The position numbers and the translations under genes are program-made. Positions 26,746 through 35,034 of a DNA stretch of 64,000 nt are shown here, piece after piece (position 1 is the first letter of the stretch; each line of letters starts with the position of its first letter). The stretch is taken from NCBI RefSeq assembly GCF_009301415.1, contig NZ_CP045072.1, positions 1,913,001 through 1,977,000 on the forward strand, given 5' to 3'. The DNA is from Paracoccus kondratievae (lineage in GTDB: Bacteria; Pseudomonadota; Alphaproteobacteria; Rhodobacterales; Rhodobacteraceae). A model generated the notes under the pieces. That model saw nothing but the letters and a program-made list of their open reading frames with translations. It ran no database searches and had not been told where the DNA came from.

Positions 26746-26777
26746 CCCGTGGCGAGCAAATCCCAGCGCGCCACGGG
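26746..26777 (+). other. Intercistronic hairpin between the YncE-like and importer genes
   Basis: A perfect 9 bp stem (26746-26754 with 26769-26777) with a 14-base loop lies in the 58 bp gap. It is followed by TATTTG, not a proper T tract, so it is more likely an mRNA-stability or processing element than a terminator. Confidence 0.5.
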
Positions 26778-26786
26778 TATTTGCGA

Positions 26787-27896
26787 ATGGATGCGCCCAT
26801 GACCCTGACCCGCGCCCTGCTTGCCGCCCTTGCCCTGGTCACTTCGCTGGCTGCGGCCCGGGCTGAGGTGACCGTCACGGATATCATTGGGCGTCAGGTC
26901 ACCCTGCCCCAGCCTGCAAAGCATATCGTTCTGGGCGAAGGCCGTCATCTGGCCGTCCTTGGGCTGATCCATGACGATCCGGTGGCGCTGGTCGCGGGCT
27001 GGCGGCTGGACAAGGCACTGGATGAGCCGACAATGCAGGCCTATCGCGAAAAATTCCCCGCCATTGACGAGATCCGTCCCGTCGGCTCGGGCAACCGCGA
27101 CATCTCGGCCGAGGCGATCATTGCCCTGCATCCCGATCTGGTGGTCCTGACACTGATCGACCGCAACGACCCCGGCACCGAAGTCGCCCGCCAGCAAATC
27201 GAGGCCGCAGGTATCCCGGTTGCCTATGTGGATTTCTTTTCCCACCCCCAGGAAAATTCGATCCCCAGCCTGCGCGTTCTTGGCAAACTGACCGGCGCCG
27301 AGGAACGGGCCGAGGAATTCGCGACCTTCTACGAAAGCCGCCTGGCGCGTATCCGCGACCGGCTGGCCGCGCCGGATATCAGGCGGCCACGCGTGTTCTT
27401 TCACGTCCATGCCGCGCCGGTGAACTGCTGTTCAACGGTCGGAACCGGGGTGTTTAACGACTTTATCACCACTGCTGGCGGCCAGAATATCGGCAATGAC
27501 AGCGTGAAAGGCGTGCTTGGCAATGTCAGTCTGGAATATCTGATCGGGGCCGATCCCGACATCTATATCGCCACAGGCGGCACGCATATGGCGGCGCGTG
27601 GCGGGCTTGTGCTTGGCTCGGGCGTCGATGCCAGGACCGCGCAGGCCAGCTTTGACCGGCTGATCTCGGCCCCCGGCTTTTCCTCGCTGCGGGCGGTGGA
27701 GGACGGCCGCGTCGCCGGGGTCTGGCATCTTTTCAACGATTCGCCCGTGCATATCGCGCTGATCGAATATCTGGCGAAAACCTTCCATCCCGACCTTTTC
27801 GAGGACGTCGATCCCGCCGCCACCCTGGCCGAGATCAACGCCCGTTTCTCGCCTGTCACTGTGCCGGGTACATGGTGGGTGGCCCCCAAAAAATGA
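26787..27896 (+). CDS. Iron-siderophore ABC transporter, periplasmic substrate-binding protein
   Basis: The product has about 369 residues with a signal peptide ending near AAARA-EVTVTD. The mature part begins VTDIIGRQVTLPQPAKHIV, the usual opening of class III (BtuF/FepB-type) binding proteins, and has DLVVLTLID and the late SFDRLISAPGFSSLRAVEDGRV block. These proteins take ferric siderophores, heme or cobalamin. The neighbouring synthetase and esterase favour a ferric siderophore. An adjacent Cys pair (PVNCCSTVG) in the middle is unusual for the family. Starts at 26787 or 26799 are both possible. The stop overlaps the permease start (ATGA). Confidence 0.85.
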   Translation: MDAPMTLTRALLAALALVTSLAAARAEVTVTDIIGRQVTLPQPAKHIVLGEGRHLAVLGLIHDDPVALVAGWRLDKALDEPTMQAYREKFPAIDEIRPVGSGNRDISAEAIIALHPDLVVLTLIDRNDPGTEVARQQIEAAGIPVAYVDFFSHPQENSIPSLRVLGKLTGAEERAEEFATFYESRLARIRDRLAAPDIRRPRVFFHVHAAPVNCCSTVGTGVFNDFITTAGGQNIGNDSVKGVLGNVSLEYLIGADPDIYIATGGTHMAARGGLVLGSGVDARTAQASFDRLISAPGFSSLRAVEDGRVAGVWHLFNDSPVHIALIEYLAKTFHPDLFEDVDPAATLAEINARFSPVTVPGTWWVAPKK

Positions 27897-28927
27897 GCGA
27901 CGCGATCCTGCAACTTTACCACCGGCAAGGCCGGCGCAACGCCCTGCTCGTGGGCGTTCTGGGTGTGGCGGCGCTGGCGGCGCTGCTGTTGGATCTGGTC
28001 ACCGGCCCGGCCGGTCTGCCGCTGGCAGAAACGCTGCGCGCGCTGACCGGAGGTGAGGTCGGGCGCGGCACGCAGGTGATCGTCTGGGATGTGCGGCTGC
28101 CGGTCGCCTGTATGGCCTTGCTCGTCGGGGCGGCGCTGGCGCTTGCCGGGGCCGAGATGCAGACCGTGCTGGAAAACCCGCTGGCCGAATCCTTTACCTT
28201 GGGCGTTTCGTCTTCGGCCGCGCTTGGCGCTGCGGTGGCGATCGTGCTGGGCCTGACCCTGCCCGGCCTGCCCGCCGTCTGGAGCGTTTCCGTCAACGCC
28301 TTTGTCTTTGCGGTTGGCGCGCTTGCCCTGCTGCAATTGCTTGGCCGGTTGCGCGGCGGCGGGCCGGAGGTCCTGATCCTTTTCGGGGTGGCTCTGAATT
28401 TTACCTCGGCCGCACTGCTGTCGCTGCTGCAATTTGTCGCCTCGGCCGATGCGCTGCAACAGCTGGTGTTCTGGACCATGGGCAGCCTGGCGTCGGCGCA
28501 ATGGCAGGGGGTGCTGATGCTGGCGCTGGTGCTGGCCATTACGGTACCTTTTTCCTTCCGCGCCGCATGGAGGCTGACCGCACTGCGGCTGGGCGAGGCG
28601 CAGGCCCGCAGCTTTGGCGTCGATGTCTCCGGGCTAAGGCGCTGGACACTGCTCAGGGTCAGCCTGCTGGCCGCCTCGGCCGTGTCGATGGTGGGGGTGA
28701 TCGGTTTTGTCGGTCTGGCCGGGCCACATATCGCCCGCATGCTGGTCGGCGAAAACCACCGCGTCTTTCTGCCCGCCAGCATCCTGACCGGGGCGCTGGT
28801 GATGTCGCTGGCCTCGACGCTTAGCAAGACGCTGGTGCCGGGTGTGCTGCTGCCGGTCGGGCTGGTCACCTCTCTGATCGGGTTGCCGATCTTTTTCGCG
28901 CTGATCCTGCGGGGAAGGCGGCGTTGA
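27893..28927 (+). CDS. Iron-siderophore ABC transporter, FecCD-type permease
   Basis: The 344-residue permease has about nine or ten helices and the FecCD/BtuC landmarks: RLPVACMALLVGAALALAGA, the QTVLENPLAESFTLG loop, and the C-terminal coupling segment IGFVGLAGPHIARMLVGENH. It overlaps the binding protein gene by 4 bp and the ATPase gene by 1 bp (TGATG). Only one permease gene is present, so it must act as a homodimer. It forms the inner-membrane channel for the iron complex. Confidence 0.92.
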   Translation: MSDAILQLYHRQGRRNALLVGVLGVAALAALLLDLVTGPAGLPLAETLRALTGGEVGRGTQVIVWDVRLPVACMALLVGAALALAGAEMQTVLENPLAESFTLGVSSSAALGAAVAIVLGLTLPGLPAVWSVSVNAFVFAVGALALLQLLGRLRGGGPEVLILFGVALNFTSAALLSLLQFVASADALQQLVFWTMGSLASAQWQGVLMLALVLAITVPFSFRAAWRLTALRLGEAQARSFGVDVSGLRRWTLLRVSLLAASAVSMVGVIGFVGLAGPHIARMLVGENHRVFLPASILTGALVMSLASTLSKTLVPGVLLPVGLVTSLIGLPIFFALILRGRRR

Positions 28928-29703
28928 TGGAGGGGTTGCTCGCACAGAATATCTCGGTCCGCTACGGTGCACGCAATGTGCTGTCGGGGCTGGATCTGCC
29001 ACTGTTGCGCCCGGGCGAAGTCACTGTGCTGGCCGGACCGAACGCCGCAGGAAAGTCCACGCTGCTGCGCGCCATCGCCCAGCTGCAACCCTATGGTGGC
29101 AAGGTAGTCCTTGACGGCAGCGACCTTGCGCATGTTCCGATGCGCGACCGCGCCCGGCTGGTCGGCTTCATGCCGCAAAGCCTGCCGGCCAGCTCTTCTC
29201 TTGTGGCGCTGGAAAGCGTGATCGCGGCGCTGCGTTCGGGGGACACCGTCAGCGCGCGACAGGCCGATGCCACGGCCATGGCAGTCCTGAACAAGCTGGG
29301 GATCGAGGCGCTGGCGCTTGAGCCCCTGTCATCGCTGTCAGGCGGGCAGCGTCAGATGGTCAGCCTGGCGCAAGCCATCGTGCGCGACCCACGCCTGTTG
29401 CTGCTGGACGAACCGACCAGCGCGCTGGATCTGGCGCGGCAGGTCCGTCTGTTATCAGAACTGCGTCGGCTGGCAGGCGAGGGCCGGATCGTTGTCGCAG
29501 TGCTGCATGATCTGGCGCTGGCGGCGCAATGGGCCGACCGCATCGTATTGATCCACGGCGGCCATACCCGTGCCGAAGGACGCCCCGAAGAGGTTCTGAC
29601 CCCCGAGTTGCTGGCCGAAGTCTATGGCGTCGAGGCCAGGGTTGAACGCTGTTCGCGCGGGCGCATCATGGTAATGATCGACGGCGAGCACGCCCCCGCC
29701 TGA
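28927..29703 (+). CDS. Iron-siderophore ABC transporter, ATP-binding protein
   Basis: The 258-residue ATPase is of the FepC/BtuD type. Walker A is GPNAAGKSTLLRA, the signature is LSGGQRQMVSLAQAI, Walker B is LLLLDEPTSALD, and the switch His is in AVLHDLALAAQW. The ATG at 28927 shares a base with the permease stop. It completes a three-gene importer that, with the upstream propeller protein, forms one operon of about 4.4 kb ending at 29703. It is convergent with the DUF1178 gene 10 bp away. Confidence 0.93.
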   Translation: MEGLLAQNISVRYGARNVLSGLDLPLLRPGEVTVLAGPNAAGKSTLLRAIAQLQPYGGKVVLDGSDLAHVPMRDRARLVGFMPQSLPASSSLVALESVIAALRSGDTVSARQADATAMAVLNKLGIEALALEPLSSLSGGQRQMVSLAQAIVRDPRLLLLDEPTSALDLARQVRLLSELRRLAGEGRIVVAVLHDLALAAQWADRIVLIHGGHTRAEGRPEEVLTPELLAEVYGVEARVERCSRGRIMVMIDGEHAPA

Positions 29704-29713
29704 GCCGCTGGGT

Positions 29714-30133
29714 TCAGTTCGCCCGCTGGCGCGAACGGAAGGGCAAGGGGGTCACCGGGATGCCGTCCTCAAGCAGCTTTTTGGCGTCCTCAAGCCGCGC
29801 CTCGCCATGGATCGCGCGTTCGGGGACCTGCCCCTCGAACATGGCGCGGGCCTCAGAGGCAAAGGACATGCCCACGTAATCCGAGTTATCCTCGATATGC
29901 TGGCGCAGCTTTTCGACCGTGGCCTCATATTCATTGCGCGGGGTGTGCAGATCGGCAGCCTCGTCGCGCGATTGCGCGACACGCGGGGCCATCAGCGCCT
30001 TTTCCACCTTGGCCGAACCGCAATGCGTACAAGAGATCTGACCCGCCGAACGCAAGCTTTCAAACCCGTCCGAAGACCGGAACCAGCCGTCGAAATCATG
30101 GCCTTTGTCACAGCGCAGGGCGTAGCGGATCAT
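29714..30133 (-). CDS. DUF1178-family protein
   Basis: The 139-residue protein matches DUF1178, a conserved proteobacterial family of unknown role. The N terminus MIRYALRCDKGHDFDGWFRS and ISCTHCGSAKVEKALMAPRV together supply Cys8 and a CTHC pair that could form a zinc ribbon. The C-terminal half is charged and helical and has HIEDNSDYVGMSFASEARAM, the family's second block. AAAGGAGT precedes the start. It lies 41 bp downstream of the Kdo-transferase-like gene on the same strand. Confidence 0.85.
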   Translation of the reverse strand: MIRYALRCDKGHDFDGWFRSSDGFESLRSAGQISCTHCGSAKVEKALMAPRVAQSRDEAADLHTPRNEYEATVEKLRQHIEDNSDYVGMSFASEARAMFEGQVPERAIHGEARLEDAKKLLEDGIPVTPLPFRSRQRAN

Positions 30134-30174
30134 CTTGACTCCTTTCCCCTTCAGATATCGGGGGATGAAAGGGC

Positions 30175-31374
30175 TTATACAAGGTCGCGCTGCGCCAGAT
30201 CCCGAATCCGCGTAACAAGCGTGGCGGGATTGCCAGCCCTTTCAAGCAGCAGCGCCCGCGCCGCCACGCCCATGTGGCGCTGCCCCTCGGCGTCCTGCAC
30301 CAACCGGACCAGCCGCTGTGGCAGATCGGCGGATGCACAGCCTGTTGCCGCCCCCGCTGCATCAAGATCGGCGTAATCGCCAGCGTGGTTTTCGACATGC
30401 GGCCCGTGCAGGATGGCACAGCGCCATGCCGCCGGTTCCCATGGTGTATGACCGCCCACCTCGACGAAAGAACCGCCGGTGACGCAGATCCCGGCGGCGT
30501 GATACCAGTGCTCCATCTCGCCCAGCGTGTCGGCCAGCAGCACCGGCGCGCTTTCGGTTGCACCCCGACTGCGCCGGGAAAACTCCAGCCCCCGCGCCGC
30601 GATCAGGGCCGCCACAGCATCGCCGCGCCGCGGGTGGCGCGGGGCAAGGATCAGCCGCAGCTGTGGCACCGCCTCGCGCGCGGCAAGCCATGCATCAAGG
30701 ATCGGCGCCTCCTCGCCCTCGTGGGTCGAGGCAGCCAGCACGGTACACCAGCGCACTGGCCCGTCCTGACCCGGCTCGACCCGCGCCGGACCCAAAAGCT
30801 TGAGGTTCAGGCGTGGGGTCAGCGCCGCCTCGGGCAGCCCAAGCTTAAGAAGCCGCGCCTCGCTACCCGCATCTTGGGCAGAAAGCGCGTCGATGCGGCG
30901 CAGCATCGGCCCGATCAGCCCCGGCAACCTGCCCCAGCGCAGCGCCGAGCGTTGCGACATGCGCGCGCCCACCACCACCTGCGCCACCCCCCGCGCCGCC
31001 GCGATGGCCGAGCGGTTGGGCCAAAGCTCATTCTCGACCGTGACCAGAACGCGTGGCCGTATCCGGTCCAGAAAGCGCCCCACAGCCTGCGGCACGTCCA
31101 GTGGCGCAAGGGCAGCCGCATGGCCAAGCCCCCGCACCAGCTCGCGGCCAGTAAGGCTGTTCGTGGTCACCATCAGGGGAAAGTCACGCGCAAGCTCTTC
31201 GGCCAGCAGGCGGACCGAGTTGAATTCACCCACACTTGCCGCATGCAGCCAGATGCCGCCGGGCGTGACCTCTGGCCCGGACAGGGCCAGCCGTTCGCGC
31301 CAGTCGGCACCGGCAAGGGGCGCGGCCAGCCCCAGCGCCGCGCCGGCAAGCGCCGTAGCGCCGCGCCAGATCAA
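30175..31374 (-). CDS. waaA: 3-deoxy-D-manno-octulosonic acid transferase-like glycosyltransferase
   Basis: The 399-residue product has the WaaA (KdtA) layout: a short N-terminal hydrophobic anchor, then IWLHAASVGEFNSVRLL with the catalytic Glu of VGE, and TTNSLTGREL. The C-terminal half has LAASTHEGEE, the LRLILAPRHPRR strand and TGGSFVEVGGHTPWEPA, which binds the CMP-Kdo donor. It would add Kdo to lipid A at the inner membrane. The terminal membrane anchor is weaker than in E. coli. It overlaps the rpe stop by 4 bp, an odd partner for an LPS gene. Confidence 0.87.
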   Translation of the reverse strand: MIWRGATALAGAALGLAAPLAGADWRERLALSGPEVTPGGIWLHAASVGEFNSVRLLAEELARDFPLMVTTNSLTGRELVRGLGHAAALAPLDVPQAVGRFLDRIRPRVLVTVENELWPNRSAIAAARGVAQVVVGARMSQRSALRWGRLPGLIGPMLRRIDALSAQDAGSEARLLKLGLPEAALTPRLNLKLLGPARVEPGQDGPVRWCTVLAASTHEGEEAPILDAWLAAREAVPQLRLILAPRHPRRGDAVAALIAARGLEFSRRSRGATESAPVLLADTLGEMEHWYHAAGICVTGGSFVEVGGHTPWEPAAWRCAILHGPHVENHAGDYADLDAAGAATGCASADLPQRLVRLVQDAEGQRHMGVAARALLLERAGNPATLVTRIRDLAQRDLV

Positions 31375-32063
31375 CGCAGCGCGGCCTCGGCTGCTTCACG
31401 GATGGCACGGATGTTCTCGCCATAGGGCGCGGCGTTTGAAACCGAGCCGCCCCGGAACACTGCCGAACCCGCGACCAGCACATCGGCCCCCGCTGCCGCA
31501 ACCAGCGGCGCGGTGGTCGGATCGACGCCACCGTCGATTTCGATATGCACGGGGCGGTCTCCGATCATGGCACGCAGTTCACGCACCTTTCCGATCTGGC
31601 TGTGGATGAACTTTTGCCCACCAAAGCCGGGGTTCACGGTCATCACACAGATCAGGTCGACATCATCAAGCAGTGGCCGCGCCGCCTCGGCCGGGGTGCC
31701 GGGATTCAGCGCCAGACCCGCCCTGGCACCCGCTCCGCGAATGGCCTGAAGCGTGCGGTGAATATGCGGCCCAGCCTCGACATGGGCGGTGATGAAATCG
31801 CTGCCCGCCTCGGCAAAGGCCTGGATATAGGGATCGACCGGCGCGATCATCAGATGCACATCCATGACGCCGCGGATATGCGGACGGATCGCCTTGCACA
31901 TCGCAGGACCAAAGGTCAGGTTCGGTACGAAATGGCCGTCCATCACATCGACATGGACCCAGTCGGCACCCTGGTCCTCGACCGCGCGGCACTCTTGGCC
32001 GAAATTGGCGAAATCCGCGGAAAGGATCGAAGGCGCGATCTTGATGCGGCGATCAAAGGTCAT
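31371..32063 (-). CDS. rpe: Ribulose-phosphate 3-epimerase
   Basis: Rpe interconverts ribulose-5-phosphate and xylulose-5-phosphate in the pentose phosphate pathway (and the Calvin cycle if present). The 230-residue TIM-barrel protein has APSILSADFANFGQE, the metal-binding block HVDVMDGHFVPNLTFGP, MTVNPGFGGQKFI and the phosphate-binding IDGGVDPTTAPLVAAAGADV. AGGGAG stands before the ATG. It is the first gene of a two- or three-gene transcript with the Kdo-transferase-like gene. Confidence 0.96.
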   Translation of the reverse strand: MTFDRRIKIAPSILSADFANFGQECRAVEDQGADWVHVDVMDGHFVPNLTFGPAMCKAIRPHIRGVMDVHLMIAPVDPYIQAFAEAGSDFITAHVEAGPHIHRTLQAIRGAGARAGLALNPGTPAEAARPLLDDVDLICVMTVNPGFGGQKFIHSQIGKVRELRAMIGDRPVHIEIDGGVDPTTAPLVAAAGADVLVAGSAVFRGGSVSNAAPYGENIRAIREAAEAALR

Positions 32064-32249
32064 GGCTGGCTCCCTGCATTGCGCCGGTCCGGGTTATCGC
32101 CCCAGCCCGCCGGCCGTCAACACACATGAAAGTCGCAAGCCCACAGGCGGAACGCGGCCCCTTGGGCTTTTCCACGCAGCGCCTATATTGGAAGCCAAGG
32201 CGCAAGGCCGCTGACGGCCCCGCGCATTCCGCATTCCGAAGGACTTGCA

Positions 32250-33281
32250 ATGACCGAAACGAAGGAACTTTCCTGGGACGACAGCGTGCTGCCTTTCCAG
32301 CTTGAACGCTCGGACATCCGCGGCCGCATCGCGCGTCTTGGGCCGGTTCTTGAACATATCCTGTCTCGCCACGACTATCCGGTGCCCGTCAGCGCCGTGC
32401 TGGCTGAACTGACCACGCTGACCGCGCTGATCGGCCAGACTATCAAGCTGCGCTGGAAACTGTCGCTGCAGGTGCGCGGCAATGGTGCCGTCCGCACCAT
32501 CGCAACCGATTACTACGCCCCCGAAACCGAGGGCGGTCCCGCCCGCATGCGTGCCTGGGCCAGCTTTGATGCCGATCGCCTGCAGCTTGACCGGCCCGGC
32601 TTTGACCAGATCGGTCAGGGGTATTTCGCTGTGCTGATCGATCAGGGTCAGGGGACGACACCCTATCAGGGGCTGACTCCTTTGGCCGGCGGGTCGCTTG
32701 CCGCCTGTGCGCAGACCTATTTCGAGCAGTCCGAACAGCTGCCCACCCAGTTTGAACTGACGGTGGGCCGCTCGCGCCTGCCCGGCCATCATGATGAGCA
32801 TTGGCGCGCCGGTGGCGTGATGCTGCAGACCCTGCCCGCCTCCAGCCACGCCTCTGCTGATCCCGAGGAGGAAAACCTCAAATCCGCCGACATCCTGCAA
32901 GGCGCGCAGTCCGAGGACTGGAACCGCGCCACCACGCTGATGTCGACGGTCGAGGATATCGAGCTGGTCGATCCCACCCTGCCGCTGCCCAATCTGGTCT
33001 ATCGCCTCTTTCACGAGGATGAGCCGACCAGTTTTGACCGGCAAAATCTGGTCTTTGGCTGTTCGTGCAGCGCCGACCGGGTGCGCGGCACGCTGTCGAT
33101 CTATTCGGCCAAGGACATCGCCCATATGACTAATGCCGATGGGATCGTGACCGCCGATTGCCAGTTCTGCGGCGCTCATTACGAGTTCGACCCCCAAAGC
33201 CTTGGGTTTGACGCGACGGTCGACGCCAAAGGCAAGCCTCTGCCCCACAGCGACGCCCGGGAAAGCCGGGCCGGGCTTTGA
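32250..33281 (+). CDS. hslO: Hsp33 redox-regulated chaperone HslO
   Basis: Hsp33 is a cytoplasmic holdase switched on by oxidation. The 343-residue product has the N-terminal dimer domain and, near the C terminus, the zinc-binding redox switch: CSC at about residue 271 and CQFC at about 304. Zinc release and disulfide formation at these four Cys activate it. AAGGA precedes the ATG. The stop shares a base with the next ATG (TGATG), so hslO heads a chain of five coupled genes that runs to 38107. Confidence 0.94.
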   Translation: MTETKELSWDDSVLPFQLERSDIRGRIARLGPVLEHILSRHDYPVPVSAVLAELTTLTALIGQTIKLRWKLSLQVRGNGAVRTIATDYYAPETEGGPARMRAWASFDADRLQLDRPGFDQIGQGYFAVLIDQGQGTTPYQGLTPLAGGSLAACAQTYFEQSEQLPTQFELTVGRSRLPGHHDEHWRAGGVMLQTLPASSHASADPEEENLKSADILQGAQSEDWNRATTLMSTVEDIELVDPTLPLPNLVYRLFHEDEPTSFDRQNLVFGCSCSADRVRGTLSIYSAKDIAHMTNADGIVTADCQFCGAHYEFDPQSLGFDATVDAKGKPLPHSDARESRAGL

Positions 33282-33871
33282 TGGCGACGCTGCGCGAAAA
33301 GCTGATGCAGGCCCTGTCGGTACAGACGGGGCCTTCGTCAGATTACGATTTCGCCAGTGCGCCGCCCCCCGCTGCCGAAACCGCGCTGCGCCCGGCAGGC
33401 GTGCTTGCCGGGTTTGACGCCAGCAACGGGCGGTTGATCCTGACCAAGCGGGCCTCAAGCCTGCGCCACCACCCCGGGCAAATCGCGCTGCCGGGCGGCA
33501 AGGTCGACCCCGACGACCGGGATGAGGTCGCCGCCGCGCTGCGCGAGGCACAGGAGGAAGTCGGCCTTGACCCCGCACAGGTCGAGGTGCTGGGCACCAT
33601 GCCGCCGCATCGCACCGTCACCGGCTTTGCGATGACCCCGGTGCTGGCGCTGGTCCATGGCCCTTTTACCCTCACCCCCGAGGCGAACGAGGTCGAAGAG
33701 GTCTTTACCGTCCCCTTTGCCCATATCACCAACCCCGCGAATTACCGTATCGAGGGCAGGCACTGGCGCGGGGCGCGGCGCGATTATTACGTCGCTCCCT
33801 GGGGCCCCTATTATATCTGGGGCGCCACCGCCCGCGTACTGCATTCCCTTGCGACAAGGCTTTCTGCATGA
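33281..33871 (+). CDS. CoA pyrophosphatase-like Nudix hydrolase
   Basis: The 196-residue protein carries the Nudix box (GGKVDPDDRDEVAAALREAQ then EEVGL), in the version with extra Asp residues seen in NudL/CoA pyrophosphatases. The lead-in LTKRASSLRHHPGQIALPGG contains the LRHHPGQIALPGG stretch typical of that subgroup. It would cut CoA or oxidised CoA to 3',5'-ADP and phosphopantetheine. Its start overlaps the hslO stop and its stop overlaps the cca start (ATGA). I cannot exclude another nucleotide substrate. Confidence 0.87.
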   Translation: MATLREKLMQALSVQTGPSSDYDFASAPPPAAETALRPAGVLAGFDASNGRLILTKRASSLRHHPGQIALPGGKVDPDDRDEVAAALREAQEEVGLDPAQVEVLGTMPPHRTVTGFAMTPVLALVHGPFTLTPEANEVEEVFTVPFAHITNPANYRIEGRHWRGARRDYYVAPWGPYYIWGATARVLHSLATRLSA

Positions 33872-35034
33872 CCCGTCTGACCGCGCCCTTTCTAGACGAT
33901 CCGGCCCTGAAACAGGTGCTGGCCGCGCTGTCGGCCGAGGGTGCACAGGCGCTGATCGTCGGCGGCGCGGTCCGTAACGCCCTTTTGGGCGAACCGGTAG
34001 CAGATGTGGATATCGCAACCTCGGCCCGGCCCGGGGAAACTCTTCGCCTTGCCGAAACCGCCGGGCTGCGTACCGTCCCGACCGGGATCGACCACGGCAC
34101 CATCACCGTCATCGCCGGAGGGCGCGGCTTTGAGGTGACAAGCTTTCGCCGCGATGTCGAGACTTTTGGCCGCCGCGCCGTCGTCGCCTATTCCGACCGG
34201 ATCGAAGAGGACGCGCAGCGTCGCGACTTTACCATGAACGCGATCTACGCCACCTCGACAGGCGAGGTGCTGGACCCGGTCGGCGGGCTTGAGGATCTGG
34301 CCAGACGCCGGCTGCGCTTTGTCGGCGACCCCCATGACCGGATTTCCGAAGATTACCTGCGTATCCTGCGTTTTTTTCGCTTTCTTGCCTGGTATGGTCG
34401 CGAGGCCGAGCTGCAGGCGGTCGCCGCCTGCGGTGAGCTGCGTGAAGGGCTGGCCCGCATCTCGCGTGAGCGGATCGGGTATGAAATCCGCCGGCTGCTG
34501 AACGCGCCCGACCCTTCGCCCTCTGTGGCGCTGATGACGGAAACCGGGGTGCTGACACAGGTCCTGCCCGGTGCCGATGCCAGCGACCTGCCCGAGTTGG
34601 TCGAGGCCGAGCATGAATACGGCACCGGCGCGCTGACCGCCTGGCCGCGCCGCCTGGCGTTGCTTGCCCCCCCGGACGCGGCCGAGGCGCTGCGCCTGTC
34701 GCGGGACGAGACGCGGACGCAAGACCAGATCGCACAGGCCCTGACCATGCCCGCCCCGGTCGCCGCCTATCATTTTGGCCGCGCCGTCGCCGCGCAATCG
34801 GTGCTGATCCGGGCGGCCCGGGGTGAAACTCCGCCCTTTGGCTGGTGCCATCGGCTTGCGCGCGGGGCCGAGGCAAAATTCCCACTGACCGCCCGCGACC
34901 TGATGCCCCAGCTTTCAGGCCCCGCATTGGGTCAGGCGCTGCGTCGCGCCGAGGCCGCCTACATCGACAGCGATTTCACCCTGCCGCGCGAGGCGCTGTT
35001 GCAAATCGCACTGCAACCAGAGGCCGGAAGCTGA
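33868..35034 (+). CDS. cca: CCA tRNA nucleotidyltransferase/poly(A) polymerase-family protein
   Basis: The 388-residue class II enzyme has ALIVGGAVRNALLGEPVADVDIATS, holding the nucleotide-binding GG-x3-R and the catalytic Asp pair, then the FEVTSFRRDVETFGRR block and RRDFTMNAIYA, and EDYLRILRFFRF of the neck domain. It would add or repair the CCA end of tRNAs. The C-terminal part is shorter than in E. coli and lacks an obvious HD domain, as is usual in alphaproteobacteria. It is coupled at both ends (ATGA and TGATG). Confidence 0.9.
   Translation: MTRLTAPFLDDPALKQVLAALSAEGAQALIVGGAVRNALLGEPVADVDIATSARPGETLRLAETAGLRTVPTGIDHGTITVIAGGRGFEVTSFRRDVETFGRRAVVAYSDRIEEDAQRRDFTMNAIYATSTGEVLDPVGGLEDLARRRLRFVGDPHDRISEDYLRILRFFRFLAWYGREAELQAVAACGELREGLARISRERIGYEIRRLLNAPDPSPSVALMTETGVLTQVLPGADASDLPELVEAEHEYGTGALTAWPRRLALLAPPDAAEALRLSRDETRTQDQIAQALTMPAPVAAYHFGRAVAAQSVLIRAARGETPPFGWCHRLARGAEAKFPLTARDLMPQLSGPALGQALRRAEAAYIDSDFTLPREALLQIALQPEAGS

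Noticed and set aside
32094..33578. 494-codon minus-strand frame across hslO and the Nudix gene
   Set aside because: Both sense genes carry intact diagnostic motifs; the antisense frame has none.
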